The notes below the pieces were generated by a model that was not told where the DNA came from, ran no database searches, and worked only from the letters and a program-made list of their open reading frames with translations. The position numbers and the translations under genes are program-made. DNA of 64,000 nucleotides from Mangrovibacterium sp041596335 (GTDB taxonomy: Bacteria > Bacteroidota > Bacteroidia > Bacteroidales > Prolixibacteraceae), in the NCBI RefSeq assembly GCF_041596335.1, contig NZ_JBFHIT010000005.1, forward strand, positions 114,055 through 178,054. Direction: 5' to 3'. Shown in pieces: positions 1-8,595 of this stretch. The first letter of the stretch is position 1, and each line of letters begins with the position of its first letter.

Positions 1-189
1 GAGGGCTACAATTTTAGCAATCTGGTAAGGGCAACAGCTTATTTAAAGGATAAAAGCAGTCTGTCCATTTTGCATGAATTCTTAACGGACAATCCGCAAT
101 ACCAAATGCCGCTGGTTGTTACTGAGAATAGTATCTGTCGCGACGATTTGCTTTTCGAAATTGAAATGGACTTGGTAAAGTCTTCCTAA
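1..189 (+). CDS. C-terminal fragment of an unidentified protein
   Basis: The first frame is open from base 1 to a TAA at 187-189, giving the last 62 residues of a protein that begins outside the window. It ends with acidic and hydrophobic residues (…FEIEMDLVKSS). I do not recognise the family and see no conserved motif. It is convergent with the HTCS gene that ends at 295. The 105 bp between them show no clear terminator hairpin. Codon use looks like that of its neighbours, so it is probably the real end of a chromosomal gene and not a chance frame. Confidence 0.5.
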   Translation, partial: EGYNFSNLVRATAYLKDKSSLSILHEFLTDNPQYQMPLVVTENSICRDDLLFEIEMDLVKSS

Positions 190-294
190 TCCTTCGGTTT
201 GCATTGAGCCTCTTGTGATCTAAACGAATGCCGTTGATAGTTCTTCGCTGGTAAATAAACGAAAAACATGGTTCGGCCTCATGCAGTATCGGGG

Positions 295-3200
295 TCAGAC
301 TTTTTTCAAACCTTTAAGATATTCTTTTGGGGTTTTTCCATGTATTTTTTTGAAACACTTTGTGAAGTAGGAGTGACTGTTAAATCCAACTTTGTAAGCC
401 ACTTCATCTACATTGTAATCGTTCGACGAAAGGAGCGAAGTTGCCTTTCCGATCCTGACCATTGTGATATACTCCGATGCTGATTGATCGGATATTTGTT
501 TCAACTTCCTGTGTAACTGGCTTCGGCTCAGCTTCATCTCACTTGCCAACATATCGACGGTGAAATTTTCATTGGTCAGGTTTTCCTCAATAGCAGTGTT
601 TACTTTATTTAGGAAGTACTGGTCAAGGTTGCCTGCTTCAATGGGTTGTTTTGCGATAAAGCGTTGGGAGTAACCTTGTTGTAGCCTTTTTCGCTGAAGC
701 AGTAAGTTGTTGATTTGAGCGAACAATACTTTTTCGTCAAAGGGCTTGGCGATATAGGCGTCGGCTCCCTGGTCCAATCCAACGGTGGTATTTTCAGGAG
801 AGGATAAGGCTGTTAAAAGGATCACCGGAATATGGCAGGTTTCTATTTGCGATTTTACGGTCTGACAAAATTGGAACCCATCCATTTGCGGCATCATCAC
901 ATCCGAAACTACAAGGTCGATGTTCTGGCTGTTTAAAATTTCCAATCCTCTGACACCATTTTCGGCAAATACAACAGAATAGCTGTTCTCTAGCAGTTGG
1001 CCCAGATACTCCCTTAAATCCTTGTTGTCTTCGACGACCAATAGGTTGACTTCGTGTTGGGTTTTCGGGCTTGCCGAAGCGTGGTTGGTTTCCCAGGTGG
1101 TATTTATGTTGTCGACTTTTTCATGGCTTTGATAGATAATTCGTTGAGCTTTTTGCTTTACCGGTAATTGCACCGAAAAACGGGAGCCTTTGTCGGGAGT
1201 GCTTTGGACAACTATTTTACCCCTGAGCATGAGGATAAACTCTTTAATCATATTTAGTCCAATACCCGTACTGTTTGTTTTTGGATGCGGATTTTTTCCC
1301 TGTTCAAAACGTTCAAATATATAGGGTAGATCTTCACTGCTGATTCCTCGGCCACTATCCTGAACCACAATCTCTACAAAATCTTCCTGATTTAGCTCTC
1401 CAAAACTTAGCTGATTGGAAAATTGGTTTGATTCTTCAATGAAATTGTAGTGCAGAGATAAGGTGATGCTCCCTGAAGTTGGTGTAAACTTAAAGGCATT
1501 CGATAAAAGGTTGTAGATTATTTTATCCAGTTTTTCTTCATCCGCTTCAATAAAACACGAACTGGTTGAGCAATTGAACGAAAAGATGATCTTTTTGGAT
1601 CGGGCTTCTTCCGAAAAACTTTGAATCCGCTCGTCGATAAACCGAATCACATCAATCTTGGAGAAAACCAATTTACCAAAGCCATAGTCGAGCTTTCGTA
1701 AGTCGAGAATTTGATTCACCAGCTGAAGCAGTCGTGCTGTGTTGCGTTTCACGGTGTCGAGCTGTTTCTGTTGTATCTCGTTCAGGTTTTCGGCTTCCAG
1801 CAAATTTTTAACCGGGCCGTAGATTAGAGTTAGCGGGGTGCGAAATTCGTGAGAAATATTGGTGAAAAAGCGGAATTTCATTTCGTTTATTTGTTCTTCC
1901 TGCTTGTGTTCCATTTTTTCAATTAGCAACGCTTTTTTTAGTTTTAATCGTTCGTAGTAGAACCGGAATATGATGCCTGTAATCAAAAGGACTATAGCGA
2001 AATAGAATAAGATGGCTGTTGTTGATTTATACCAATACTGCTGAACGACCATTGGTATTTTTATTGGCGTATCATTCCATATTCCATCATTGTTTGATGC
2101 CTTTACTTCAAAAATGTAGTTGCCTGGAGGTACATTCACAAAGCTGGCCATGCCTCGGTTATCAGTTTGTACCCACTCATTTACGTAATTAATCAGGCGG
2201 TACTCGAATTTATTTTTTTCAGGCATTAGGTAGTTATCTGCCGAGAAATGAAAATTGAAGGTATTCTCTTTCGGATCCAGCACGATCTTTTCAAAACGAC
2301 TAAAGTCAGACTGGGTAGGGAATATTGCTTGGTTGTTTACTTCAATTTTATGGAGCAGAATGTTGGGCTTACGTTGATTGGTGTGAATCGGTTTGGGCTC
2401 AAGAATACTGAATCCGTTTGTCCCGCCAAAATAAAGGTTGTTATTTTTATCCCGAAACAAGGCGTTGGGATTGAATAAGTTACCTTGGATTCCGTCGGTG
2501 ATTACAAATTGGCGGGAGGTTTTTTGGATGGGGTTGTACAAAATGAGGCCATCGTTCGAAGTAAACCAGACGGTTTGCTCAAGGCCATCAATAATCCCGT
2601 AAACATCTTTGCCCCGGAGCAGTCCGTTGGCATCAAAACTACTCAACGAATCAGTCGCGTAGTCGTAAATGTAAACACCGTCGCCGCTAGTGCCAATCCA
2701 GATCCTTCCATCGGTTAGTTGTTCGGTAAAGTAGAAGGACTGGCTCTTGGTTTTGTGTTTTCCAATGGCGTTAATGTTAAAGTGGGTCTGATTGTTACTT
2801 TCCAAATTAATTCTGAAAACTCCGGTTCCGGTTGTTAGCCATAAATGGTTGCGAGAGTCAATGGTTAAGGATGTGATAATTTGGTCTGAAAGCTGATCGA
2901 AGGGGGGCTTGTTCGACAAAAAGCTGATCTTCCCGGTTCTAAAGCTGTAAAAGTTTACTCCACCGAAACAGGTACCGATATAGATTCCCGAATCACATTT
3001 GCACAAAGAGTATACTTCGCGTGATGAAACGTGTCTTCCGTCTTCAGGTCCTTCAGCGAAATGGATGAAGTTCTTTTGTCCGGCCGGTTTGTAAAAAATG
3101 CCGTCAAATGCCGATGCAATCCACAGGCCTCCTCTGGCATCAGATTCCATTGCTTTGATATCCAGAACGCCATTGTTTTTCATTACCTGAATGGGGACGA

Positions 3201-4338
3201 ACCGTTCGGTTTTTTGATCGAACTTACTTAGTCCGAATAGTTCGGTTCCGACCAAAATTTCGCCATCCGGTGTTTGGGTAAACGAGCTGACCATATTGTC
3301 GGAAAGAGCGCCAGGTTCCTTAGAGTGCTTGTAGTTTTTGAATTTGTTGTCGGCATGGTGCATGTAGGCAACCCCTCCCGACCAGGTGCCAATCCAGATT
3401 CCACCTTCCCGGTCTTCGAAAATATCGTAGATAGAGTTATGCGGCAATCCATCGTTTCTGGCATGGTCGAAATGCTCAATGTCATTTCCGATGCATCGGA
3501 ACAACCCATGGTAGGAGCCAATCCAGATTTGCCCACGTGTGTCACGCAGGATTTTTCTGATACTGGTTGATTCAATGTTGTATTTCGTATTTTCAGTGAA
3601 GGTGTAGTGTTTCAATAGGTTGCCGTTGAAATCGAACATGCGCGCTCCATGTCCTTGATAACCAATCCATATTTGATTGGTGCTGGTGCAGATTGTGCGT
3701 ACCGTGGAGCCGGGACTTTTAACCTTCAGCTCTACTTTTTTCTCTTTCGGGTCTACTAAAAAAACAGAGCCATCGAGGCCTCCCAGCCATAGCCGGTTGT
3801 TTGCATCGTTATAGAGCAGGCGAGGAGGGGTGGTTGTACCGTCGGTTATGCGGATCATTTTATTGCTTTGCTGATCCAGATAGCCAAAAAATTCTTCATC
3901 GGCAATCCATAAATTTCCATTCCCGTCGAACTGTAGAGAGTACAAATGGTTTTTTGAAGGAGAACCGTTTTCATAGGTATAATTCACCCGGTTAAACTGC
4001 TGGGTGCTATGATTAAAGCGACAAAGTCCTTGGATGGTACTCACCCAGATTGTATTCTCATGGTCTACAACAATAGAGGTAATTGTATTGCTGGGCAACC
4101 CGTTTTCATTTTCGGGATGATAGGAAAAACGTTCAATTTCTTTGGAGTCGTATCGCATGACCCCATTAAAACCTCCCATCCATAAATAACCGTATTTGTC
4201 CTGACAAAATGAATTGATTGCTTGAAAGCTGTATCCACCAGGTGGAGAAACTCTTCTGAATTTGATGTCGTTTGTTTGGGACGATAGCCGTGAAAATGAA
4301 AAAACCAGCAAAGTAAAAAGAAGAAACCGAACGCGCAT
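295..4338 (-). CDS. Hybrid two-component system sensor/regulator (HTCS), PUL regulator
   Basis: One-protein two-component regulator of 1347 residues, the usual HTCS size. It has a signal peptide (1-20), a periplasmic double-propeller sensor of repeated W-x-G-T/L-type Reg_prop blades (about 25-690), a Y_Y_Y domain (about 695-765) and a membrane helix (about 774-793). The kinase follows with phospho-acceptor His830 in ISHEFRTPL and an HATPase domain with N-box NLLSNAFKF and glycine boxes DSGRGI and TGIGL. Next is a receiver with Asp1146 in VSDVMMP, then a C-terminal AraC helix-turn-helix (about 1240-1345). By family knowledge the propeller binds an oligosaccharide of the target glycan in the periplasm and the AraC domain activates the PUL. 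It is divergent from the SusC operon. A TGCAACA-box element lies 53 bp upstream of its start and reappears before susC and GH88, so it probably controls all three. Confidence 0.97.
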   Translation of the reverse strand: MRVRFLLFTLLVFSFSRLSSQTNDIKFRRVSPPGGYSFQAINSFCQDKYGYLWMGGFNGVMRYDSKEIERFSYHPENENGLPSNTITSIVVDHENTIWVSTIQGLCRFNHSTQQFNRVNYTYENGSPSKNHLYSLQFDGNGNLWIADEEFFGYLDQQSNKMIRITDGTTTPPRLLYNDANNRLWLGGLDGSVFLVDPKEKKVELKVKSPGSTVRTICTSTNQIWIGYQGHGARMFDFNGNLLKHYTFTENTKYNIESTSIRKILRDTRGQIWIGSYHGLFRCIGNDIEHFDHARNDGLPHNSIYDIFEDREGGIWIGTWSGGVAYMHHADNKFKNYKHSKEPGALSDNMVSSFTQTPDGEILVGTELFGLSKFDQKTERFVPIQVMKNNGVLDIKAMESDARGGLWIASAFDGIFYKPAGQKNFIHFAEGPEDGRHVSSREVYSLCKCDSGIYIGTCFGGVNFYSFRTGKISFLSNKPPFDQLSDQIITSLTIDSRNHLWLTTGTGVFRINLESNNQTHFNINAIGKHKTKSQSFYFTEQLTDGRIWIGTSGDGVYIYDYATDSLSSFDANGLLRGKDVYGIIDGLEQTVWFTSNDGLILYNPIQKTSRQFVITDGIQGNLFNPNALFRDKNNNLYFGGTNGFSILEPKPIHTNQRKPNILLHKIEVNNQAIFPTQSDFSRFEKIVLDPKENTFNFHFSADNYLMPEKNKFEYRLINYVNEWVQTDNRGMASFVNVPPGNYIFEVKASNNDGIWNDTPIKIPMVVQQYWYKSTTAILFYFAIVLLITGIIFRFYYERLKLKKALLIEKMEHKQEEQINEMKFRFFTNISHEFRTPLTLIYGPVKNLLEAENLNEIQQKQLDTVKRNTARLLQLVNQILDLRKLDYGFGKLVFSKIDVIRFIDERIQSFSEEARSKKIIFSFNCSTSSCFIEADEEKLDKIIYNLLSNAFKFTPTSGSITLSLHYNFIEESNQFSNQLSFGELNQEDFVEIVVQDSGRGISSEDLPYIFERFEQGKNPHPKTNSTGIGLNMIKEFILMLRGKIVVQSTPDKGSRFSVQLPVKQKAQRIIYQSHEKVDNINTTWETNHASASPKTQHEVNLLVVEDNKDLREYLGQLLENSYSVVFAENGVRGLEILNSQNIDLVVSDVMMPQMDGFQFCQTVKSQIETCHIPVILLTALSSPENTTVGLDQGADAYIAKPFDEKVLFAQINNLLLQRKRLQQGYSQRFIAKQPIEAGNLDQYFLNKVNTAIEENLTNENFTVDMLASEMKLSRSQLHRKLKQISDQSASEYITMVRIGKATSLLSSNDYNVDEVAYKVGFNSHSYFTKCFKKIHGKTPKEYLKGLKKV

Positions 4339-4390
4339 TTGCTTTTTCTTTCAAAAATATAATTTGCGATCCTTTCTTTCTAATATCCTG

Positions 4391-4430
4391 GTTGCATTCA
4401 TGCAACATAAGAGCATTTTTACAACATGAA
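4391..4430 (+). promoter_or_regulatory. TGCAACA-box element next to the HTCS gene
   Basis: The stretch contains TTGCATTCATGCAACAT followed by a second box TACAACATG. Box starts (4401 and 4420) are 19 bp apart. It matches the left part of the longer elements at 4785-4854 and 14343-14414, including the TTGnATTCnTGCAACAT core. It lies 53 bp upstream of the HTCS start codon, so autoregulation is possible. It could also be a distal operator for susC. The direction of action is not shown by the sequence. Confidence 0.5.
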
Positions 4431-4784
4431 TTTTGGTCGGCACCGCGTCATGATGGCTGTTTGTTTTAATTTGTTGTCTTCTAAGTGGCATGTAATTAGC
4501 TATGTAGTATTTTTCGATGTTGTTTATTGAGATCACTTGCTAGAATGGCATGCCATTTCACCAAAGTTCCATCAAATATCGAATCTTTTGCAAAACCCAG
4601 AGGCTGATATTTTTTGCTCCTACCAATGGAATGTTCTGTCGTTAATCCAAATTTTCGTTCCCAAATGGGTTTGTTCCGTCACTATCTGTCGGCATTCTGT
4701 CTGCAAGTATAGAGGTGAAAAGTTATCCAATCCAATGGTGTAATTAGTAATCGTTAGACGTTGATTACTAAATCCTAACACGAA

Positions 4785-4854
4785 TGTTGTATTCGTGCAA
4801 CATCAGTGTTAGATGCAACAAAGATCATAGAATCTGCAACATGCTTGTTAGTTG
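4785..4854 (+). promoter_or_regulatory. Regulator-binding element upstream of susC
   Basis: Three TGCAACA boxes begin at 4796, 4814 and 4835, spaced 18 and 21 bp. The last is followed by TG and abuts the predicted -33 element. The whole stretch aligns with 14343-14414 upstream of GH88 with a single gap. The 21-bp spacing is two helical turns, as expected for a dimeric AraC-type DNA-binding domain such as the HTCS output domain. Assigning it to this HTCS is inference from proximity and from recurrence at both PUL units. Confidence 0.7.
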
Positions 4855-4880
4855 TTGTGCATACAGGAAGTATAAATTTG
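4852..4880 (+). promoter_or_regulatory. Predicted promoter of the SusC operon
   Basis: A Bacteroidota-type promoter: TTG at 4852-4854, an 18-bp spacer, then TAAATTTG at 4873-4880, a full match to the TAnnTTTG -7 consensus. The third TGCAACA box starts exactly 38 bp before the -7 element, as in the GH88 promoter. Transcription would start near 4887 and give a leader of roughly 475 nt before the susC ATG at 5364. Confidence 0.65.
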
Positions 4881-5055
4881 TGGTCAGCATGAGGCAAGAA
4901 CGAAGCCGGAAGTCATTCTCTGGTTTGCAACTCCATCGCGAAATCGACGAACTCGAATAACCGTTGGAATTCAGTTGAAAGCTAAAAGAAGGCCAAAAGA
5001 GTCTGAGAACTACCAAATGCTGATTTTAAAATTCACTAACGAACTAACTAACTAG

Positions 5056-5091
5056 AAAATAGTCAGAATTCATGTTTATTCTGACTATTTT
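5056..5091 (+). terminator. Terminator-like inverted repeat in the susC leader
   Basis: A perfect 14-bp inverted repeat (AAAATAGTCAGAAT at 5056-5069 and its complement at 5078-5091) has an 8-base loop and its right arm ends in TTTT. It lies about 170-200 nt after the predicted start site and 270 bp before the susC ATG. It could end a short leader RNA (attenuation) or be a terminator/processing stem. The stem is AT-rich, so efficiency is uncertain. Nothing in the sequence shows which alternative structure would relieve it. Confidence 0.5.
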
Positions 5092-5106
5092 ACTAAACCT
5101 AGCGAG

Positions 5107-5343
5107 ATGAAAAACTATGATTTGTTGAGCCGTCACGGCTCTATGTCAGCTCGATTGCCTATCACGTCATCCCTTCGGGTGACTCTTTCCAAACAAATCA
5201 GGCAGCTGACTCCCCGAAATAAAACTTCTTCAATTGTCGTGAGACAACAATCACCTCGGAAGGCTATGCTTGCCGAAGGTGAATGCAATCCGATTGACTA
5301 CGCTATCGAAATATCAGCCGTTCGGCTGACAACTACGAACTAA
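5107..5343 (+). repeat. Array of five small hairpins in the susC leader
   Basis: This 240-bp block holds five short inverted repeats in a row: 5127-5141 (GAGCCG-TCA-CGGCTC), 5166-5183 (GTCATCCCTTCGGGTGAC), 5234-5247 (TTGTC-GTGA-GACAA), 5251-5282 (TCACCTCGG paired with CCGAAGGTGA) and 5314-5329 (TCAGCCG-TT-CGGCTGA). It ends 20 bp before the susC start. A 78-codon frame spans the block, but its translation is low-complexity and basic, like translated stem-loops, so I read it as structured RNA or a palindrome-rich repeat and not a gene. Whether it recurs elsewhere in the genome cannot be seen here. Confidence 0.5.
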
Positions 5344-5363
5344 ACACCAAATAATTAATACTT

Positions 5364-8300
5364 ATGAGAAGAATCCTACTTGCTAAAGGATTTGTAACGA
5401 AAGTCCTTAAGATTCAGTATGTTGTGTTTTTTAGTGTTTTTCTTGTAATTACATGTCCATCAACGAGTTATGGTTTTGACCACAGCTCGAATGGGACGTC
5501 TGATTCAGAAAATACAAAAAACAGTTTGCTGGTTTCAGATCAGCAAAAGAACAAAGTTACCGGTACCGTTTATGACGACGACGGGTTACCAATTCCCGGA
5601 GCAACCATTGTGTTGAAGGGAACGAGTGAGGGAACGATAACCAATATGGATGGTGCCTTTACCATCGATGTTGAGCCAAACGCGACGTTGGTTATTTCCT
5701 TTATTGGGTTTCAAACTCAGGAAGTGCAGCTTGGATCGAAAGCCGCGATTCACATAGTTTTGAAACAAGAAACCGAACAGCTTGAGGATGTTACGGTTGT
5801 GGCTTTTGCCAAACAAAAGAAGGAAAGTGTAATTGCATCCATTACAACGGTAAAACCGGATGAATTGAAGATTCCCTCGAGTAACTTAACCACTGCGCTT
5901 GCCGGACGTATGTCGGGTTTGATCTCCTATCAAAGGAGTGGTGAGCCAGGTAGCGACAATGCGGAGTTCTTTATTCGCGGGGTTACCACCTTTGGTTATA
6001 AGAAAGACCCGCTTATTTTGATCGACAACAACGAGGTAACCACGAAAGAGCTGTCTCGCATGCAGCCTGATGATATTGCCAGTTTCTCGATTATGAAAGA
6101 TGCCACAGCAACTGCTCTTTATGGTTCGCGTGGTGCAAATGGTGTTATTTTGGTAACCACAAAAGAAGGTGCCGAAGGTAAAGCCAAGATTAACATTCGA
6201 TACGAAAAAGCCATTTCGCAACCTACAGAGATGGTGAAGCTGGCCGATCCGATAACGTATATGAGGTTGCATAACGAGGCAGTGCTCACACGCGATCCGC
6301 TGGGGGCTACACCATACTCGCAAAATAAAATTGCTAACACCATGGCCGGCGGAAACCCTTATGTTTATCCGGCAAACGATTGGTACAAAATTCTGTTTAA
6401 AGACAATACTTTGAATCATCGCCTTAACTTTAGTGTGAGCGGTGGTGGAAAAATTGCCCGCTACTATTTGGCAGGTAGTGTTGTAAACGACAACGGGATG
6501 TTGAACGTTGATAAGAAGAATAACTTCAACAACAACATTAAGCTTAGCCGTTACATGTTGCGTTCAAACGTAAACATCAATATTACCAAAACCACTGAAG
6601 CCATTGTGCGGTTGTCTGGTTCTTTTGAAGACTATACCGGACCAATTGACGGTGGTACAGCGCTTTATAAAAAGGTTGTGCAAACCAACCCGGTTTTGTT
6701 TCCGGCCTACTTCTTACCCGATGCCGCAAACCAATACACGCAACACATTTTATTTGGTAACTACGATGAGGGTAACTACAACAACCCTTATGCCGACATG
6801 ACCAAAGGTTATAAAGATTATACCAGCTCGCAGATGCTGGCCCAGTTCGAATTAAAACAAAAACTGGATTTTATAACCGAAGGGCTCTCGTTACGTGCCA
6901 TGTTTAACACCAACCGGTATTCATTCTTCGATGTTTCACGTTTTTATAATCCGTTTTACTACCAGGTGTCGCGATACGACAAGGCAACGGATGAGTATAC
7001 GTTGTATCCATTGAATGAGCTCAGTGGTACCGAGTATTTGGGATACGACGAAGGTGACAAGGATATTTCGTCGACTACTTATTTTGAGTCGGCTTTAAAC
7101 TGGACTCGCACTTTCGAAGACAAACACGAGGCAAATGCTCTGATGGTTTACACCATGCGCGAAGAATTAATTGCCAATGCAGGTGATCTTCAACAATCGT
7201 TGCCTTACCGTAACATTGGTTTAGCAGGTCGTGTAACCTATGGCTACGACTCACGCTACTTTGTCGAGGGAAACTTTGGGTACAATGGTTCCGAACGTTT
7301 TTCGGAAAGCGAACGTTTTGGTTTCTTCCCTTCAATGGGTATGGGATGGTTTGTATCGAACGAGGAGTTCTTCCCCGAAAGTTTAAAGCGGACGATTACA
7401 AAATTAAAAGTTAAAGGAACCTACGGTTTGGTGGGTAACGATGCGATTGGTAGCTCCAGCGACCGCTTTTTCTACCTGGCCAATGTAAATATGAATGATG
7501 CTAACCATCGTTCGGATTTTGGTACCTATGGCAACTCGGGCGGTTACCGATTGAACGGGGTTTCAATTTCGCGTTATCCGAACGATGAAATTACCTGGGA
7601 AACAGCCAAGAAATTAAATATTGGTATTGAACTGGGTATGTGGGACAAATTGGATATTCAGGCGGATATATTTACCGAAGATCGCAGCAACATTCTTATG
7701 ACCCGTTCTTCGATTCCTTCAACCATGGGGTTACAGGCAGCCAGCCGTGCCAACGTGGGCGAAGCATCAAGTAAAGGGATCGATCTTTCATTGAATTTCA
7801 ATCATTCATTCAACAATGGTTTATGGGTCTCGGCCATGGGTAACTTTACCTATGCAACCAGCGAGTTTACCGTTTATGAAGAGCCCGATTATGAGGATAC
7901 CCCGTGGAAATCGCGTGTAGGTTATTCTTTAAATCAAAACTGGGGGTATGTTGCCGAACGCTTATTTGTTGATGAAGGCGAAATTCGTAACTCACCAACC
8001 CAATTTGGCGATTACATGGCGGGAGATATCAAGTACAAAGATATTAACGACGATGGTAAAATCAGCGAACTGGATATGGTGCCGATGGGGCATCCAACCA
8101 GCCCTGAGATCGTTTACGGTTTCGGAGCATCAGGCGGATGGAAGAATTTCGATTTGTCATTCTTCTTCCAGGGACTGGCCCGCGAATCGTTCTGGATTGA
8201 TGCCGAAGAAACAGCACCATTTATCGACCGTCAAAATGCATTGCTTGACGTTTATGCCCAAAATCACTGGTCGGAAGCTAACCGCGATGTTTATGCCTTG

Positions 8301-8582
8301 TGGCCAAGATTGTCTGAAACGATTATTGAAAACAATACCGTTACTTCAAACTGGTTTATGCGCGATGGTTCATTCCTTCGTTTAAAATCGCTTGAATTTG
8401 GATACACTTTCCCGGAACGAATTGCTTCAAAAGCTAAAATGACAAACCTACGTCTCTATTTCAGCGGTACCAACCTGCTAACCTTTAGCAAATTCGACTT
8501 ATGGGATCCTGAAATGGGTGGTAATGGCTTAGGATATCCAATTCAAAAAGTGTACAACTTTGGTGTTCAAGTATCATTCTAA
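5364..8582 (+). CDS. SusC-like TonB-dependent outer membrane transporter
   Basis: A 1072-residue SusC-family transporter, a typical length. A long signal peptide (to about residue 40) is followed by the N-terminal carboxypeptidase-regulatory-like domain (about 65-135, with VTGTVYDDDGLPIPGA and the NMDGAF motif). Next is a TonB plug (about 145-270) with the SusC hallmarks IRGVTTFG, MKDATATALYGSRGANGVI and VTTKEG, then a large beta-barrel ending in an aromatic-rich strand (…VQVSF). It imports oligosaccharides across the outer membrane using TonB energy, with SusD as the lid. It is the first gene of the PUL. SusD follows after 13 bp. Expression is probably controlled by the promoter at 4852-4880 and the structured leader. 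Confidence 0.97.
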   Translation: MRRILLAKGFVTKVLKIQYVVFFSVFLVITCPSTSYGFDHSSNGTSDSENTKNSLLVSDQQKNKVTGTVYDDDGLPIPGATIVLKGTSEGTITNMDGAFTIDVEPNATLVISFIGFQTQEVQLGSKAAIHIVLKQETEQLEDVTVVAFAKQKKESVIASITTVKPDELKIPSSNLTTALAGRMSGLISYQRSGEPGSDNAEFFIRGVTTFGYKKDPLILIDNNEVTTKELSRMQPDDIASFSIMKDATATALYGSRGANGVILVTTKEGAEGKAKINIRYEKAISQPTEMVKLADPITYMRLHNEAVLTRDPLGATPYSQNKIANTMAGGNPYVYPANDWYKILFKDNTLNHRLNFSVSGGGKIARYYLAGSVVNDNGMLNVDKKNNFNNNIKLSRYMLRSNVNINITKTTEAIVRLSGSFEDYTGPIDGGTALYKKVVQTNPVLFPAYFLPDAANQYTQHILFGNYDEGNYNNPYADMTKGYKDYTSSQMLAQFELKQKLDFITEGLSLRAMFNTNRYSFFDVSRFYNPFYYQVSRYDKATDEYTLYPLNELSGTEYLGYDEGDKDISSTTYFESALNWTRTFEDKHEANALMVYTMREELIANAGDLQQSLPYRNIGLAGRVTYGYDSRYFVEGNFGYNGSERFSESERFGFFPSMGMGWFVSNEEFFPESLKRTITKLKVKGTYGLVGNDAIGSSSDRFFYLANVNMNDANHRSDFGTYGNSGGYRLNGVSISRYPNDEITWETAKKLNIGIELGMWDKLDIQADIFTEDRSNILMTRSSIPSTMGLQAASRANVGEASSKGIDLSLNFNHSFNNGLWVSAMGNFTYATSEFTVYEEPDYEDTPWKSRVGYSLNQNWGYVAERLFVDEGEIRNSPTQFGDYMAGDIKYKDINDDGKISELDMVPMGHPTSPEIVYGFGASGGWKNFDLSFFFQGLARESFWIDAEETAPFIDRQNALLDVYAQNHWSEANRDVYALWPRLSETIIENNTVTSNWFMRDGSFLRLKSLEFGYTFPERIASKAKMTNLRLYFSGTNLLTFSKFDLWDPEMGGNGLGYPIQKVYNFGVQVSF

Positions 8583-8595
8583 AACTTAAACGATT

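Noticed and set aside
4352..4359. CAAAAATA as the -7 element of the HTCS promoter (minus strand)
   Set aside because: It matches CAAAnnTA but is only 14 bp from the ATG, leaving almost no leader, and no matching -33 element stands out.
4889..4960. A 23-codon leader peptide frame starting just after the predicted susC start site
   Set aside because: The ATG would be only about two bases from the predicted start site with no ribosome binding site, and no codon bias or regulatory codon run is visible.
5107..5343. A 78-residue small protein upstream of susC
   Set aside because: The frame covers a run of hairpins and its translation is low-complexity and basic, so structured RNA or a repeat is the simpler reading.
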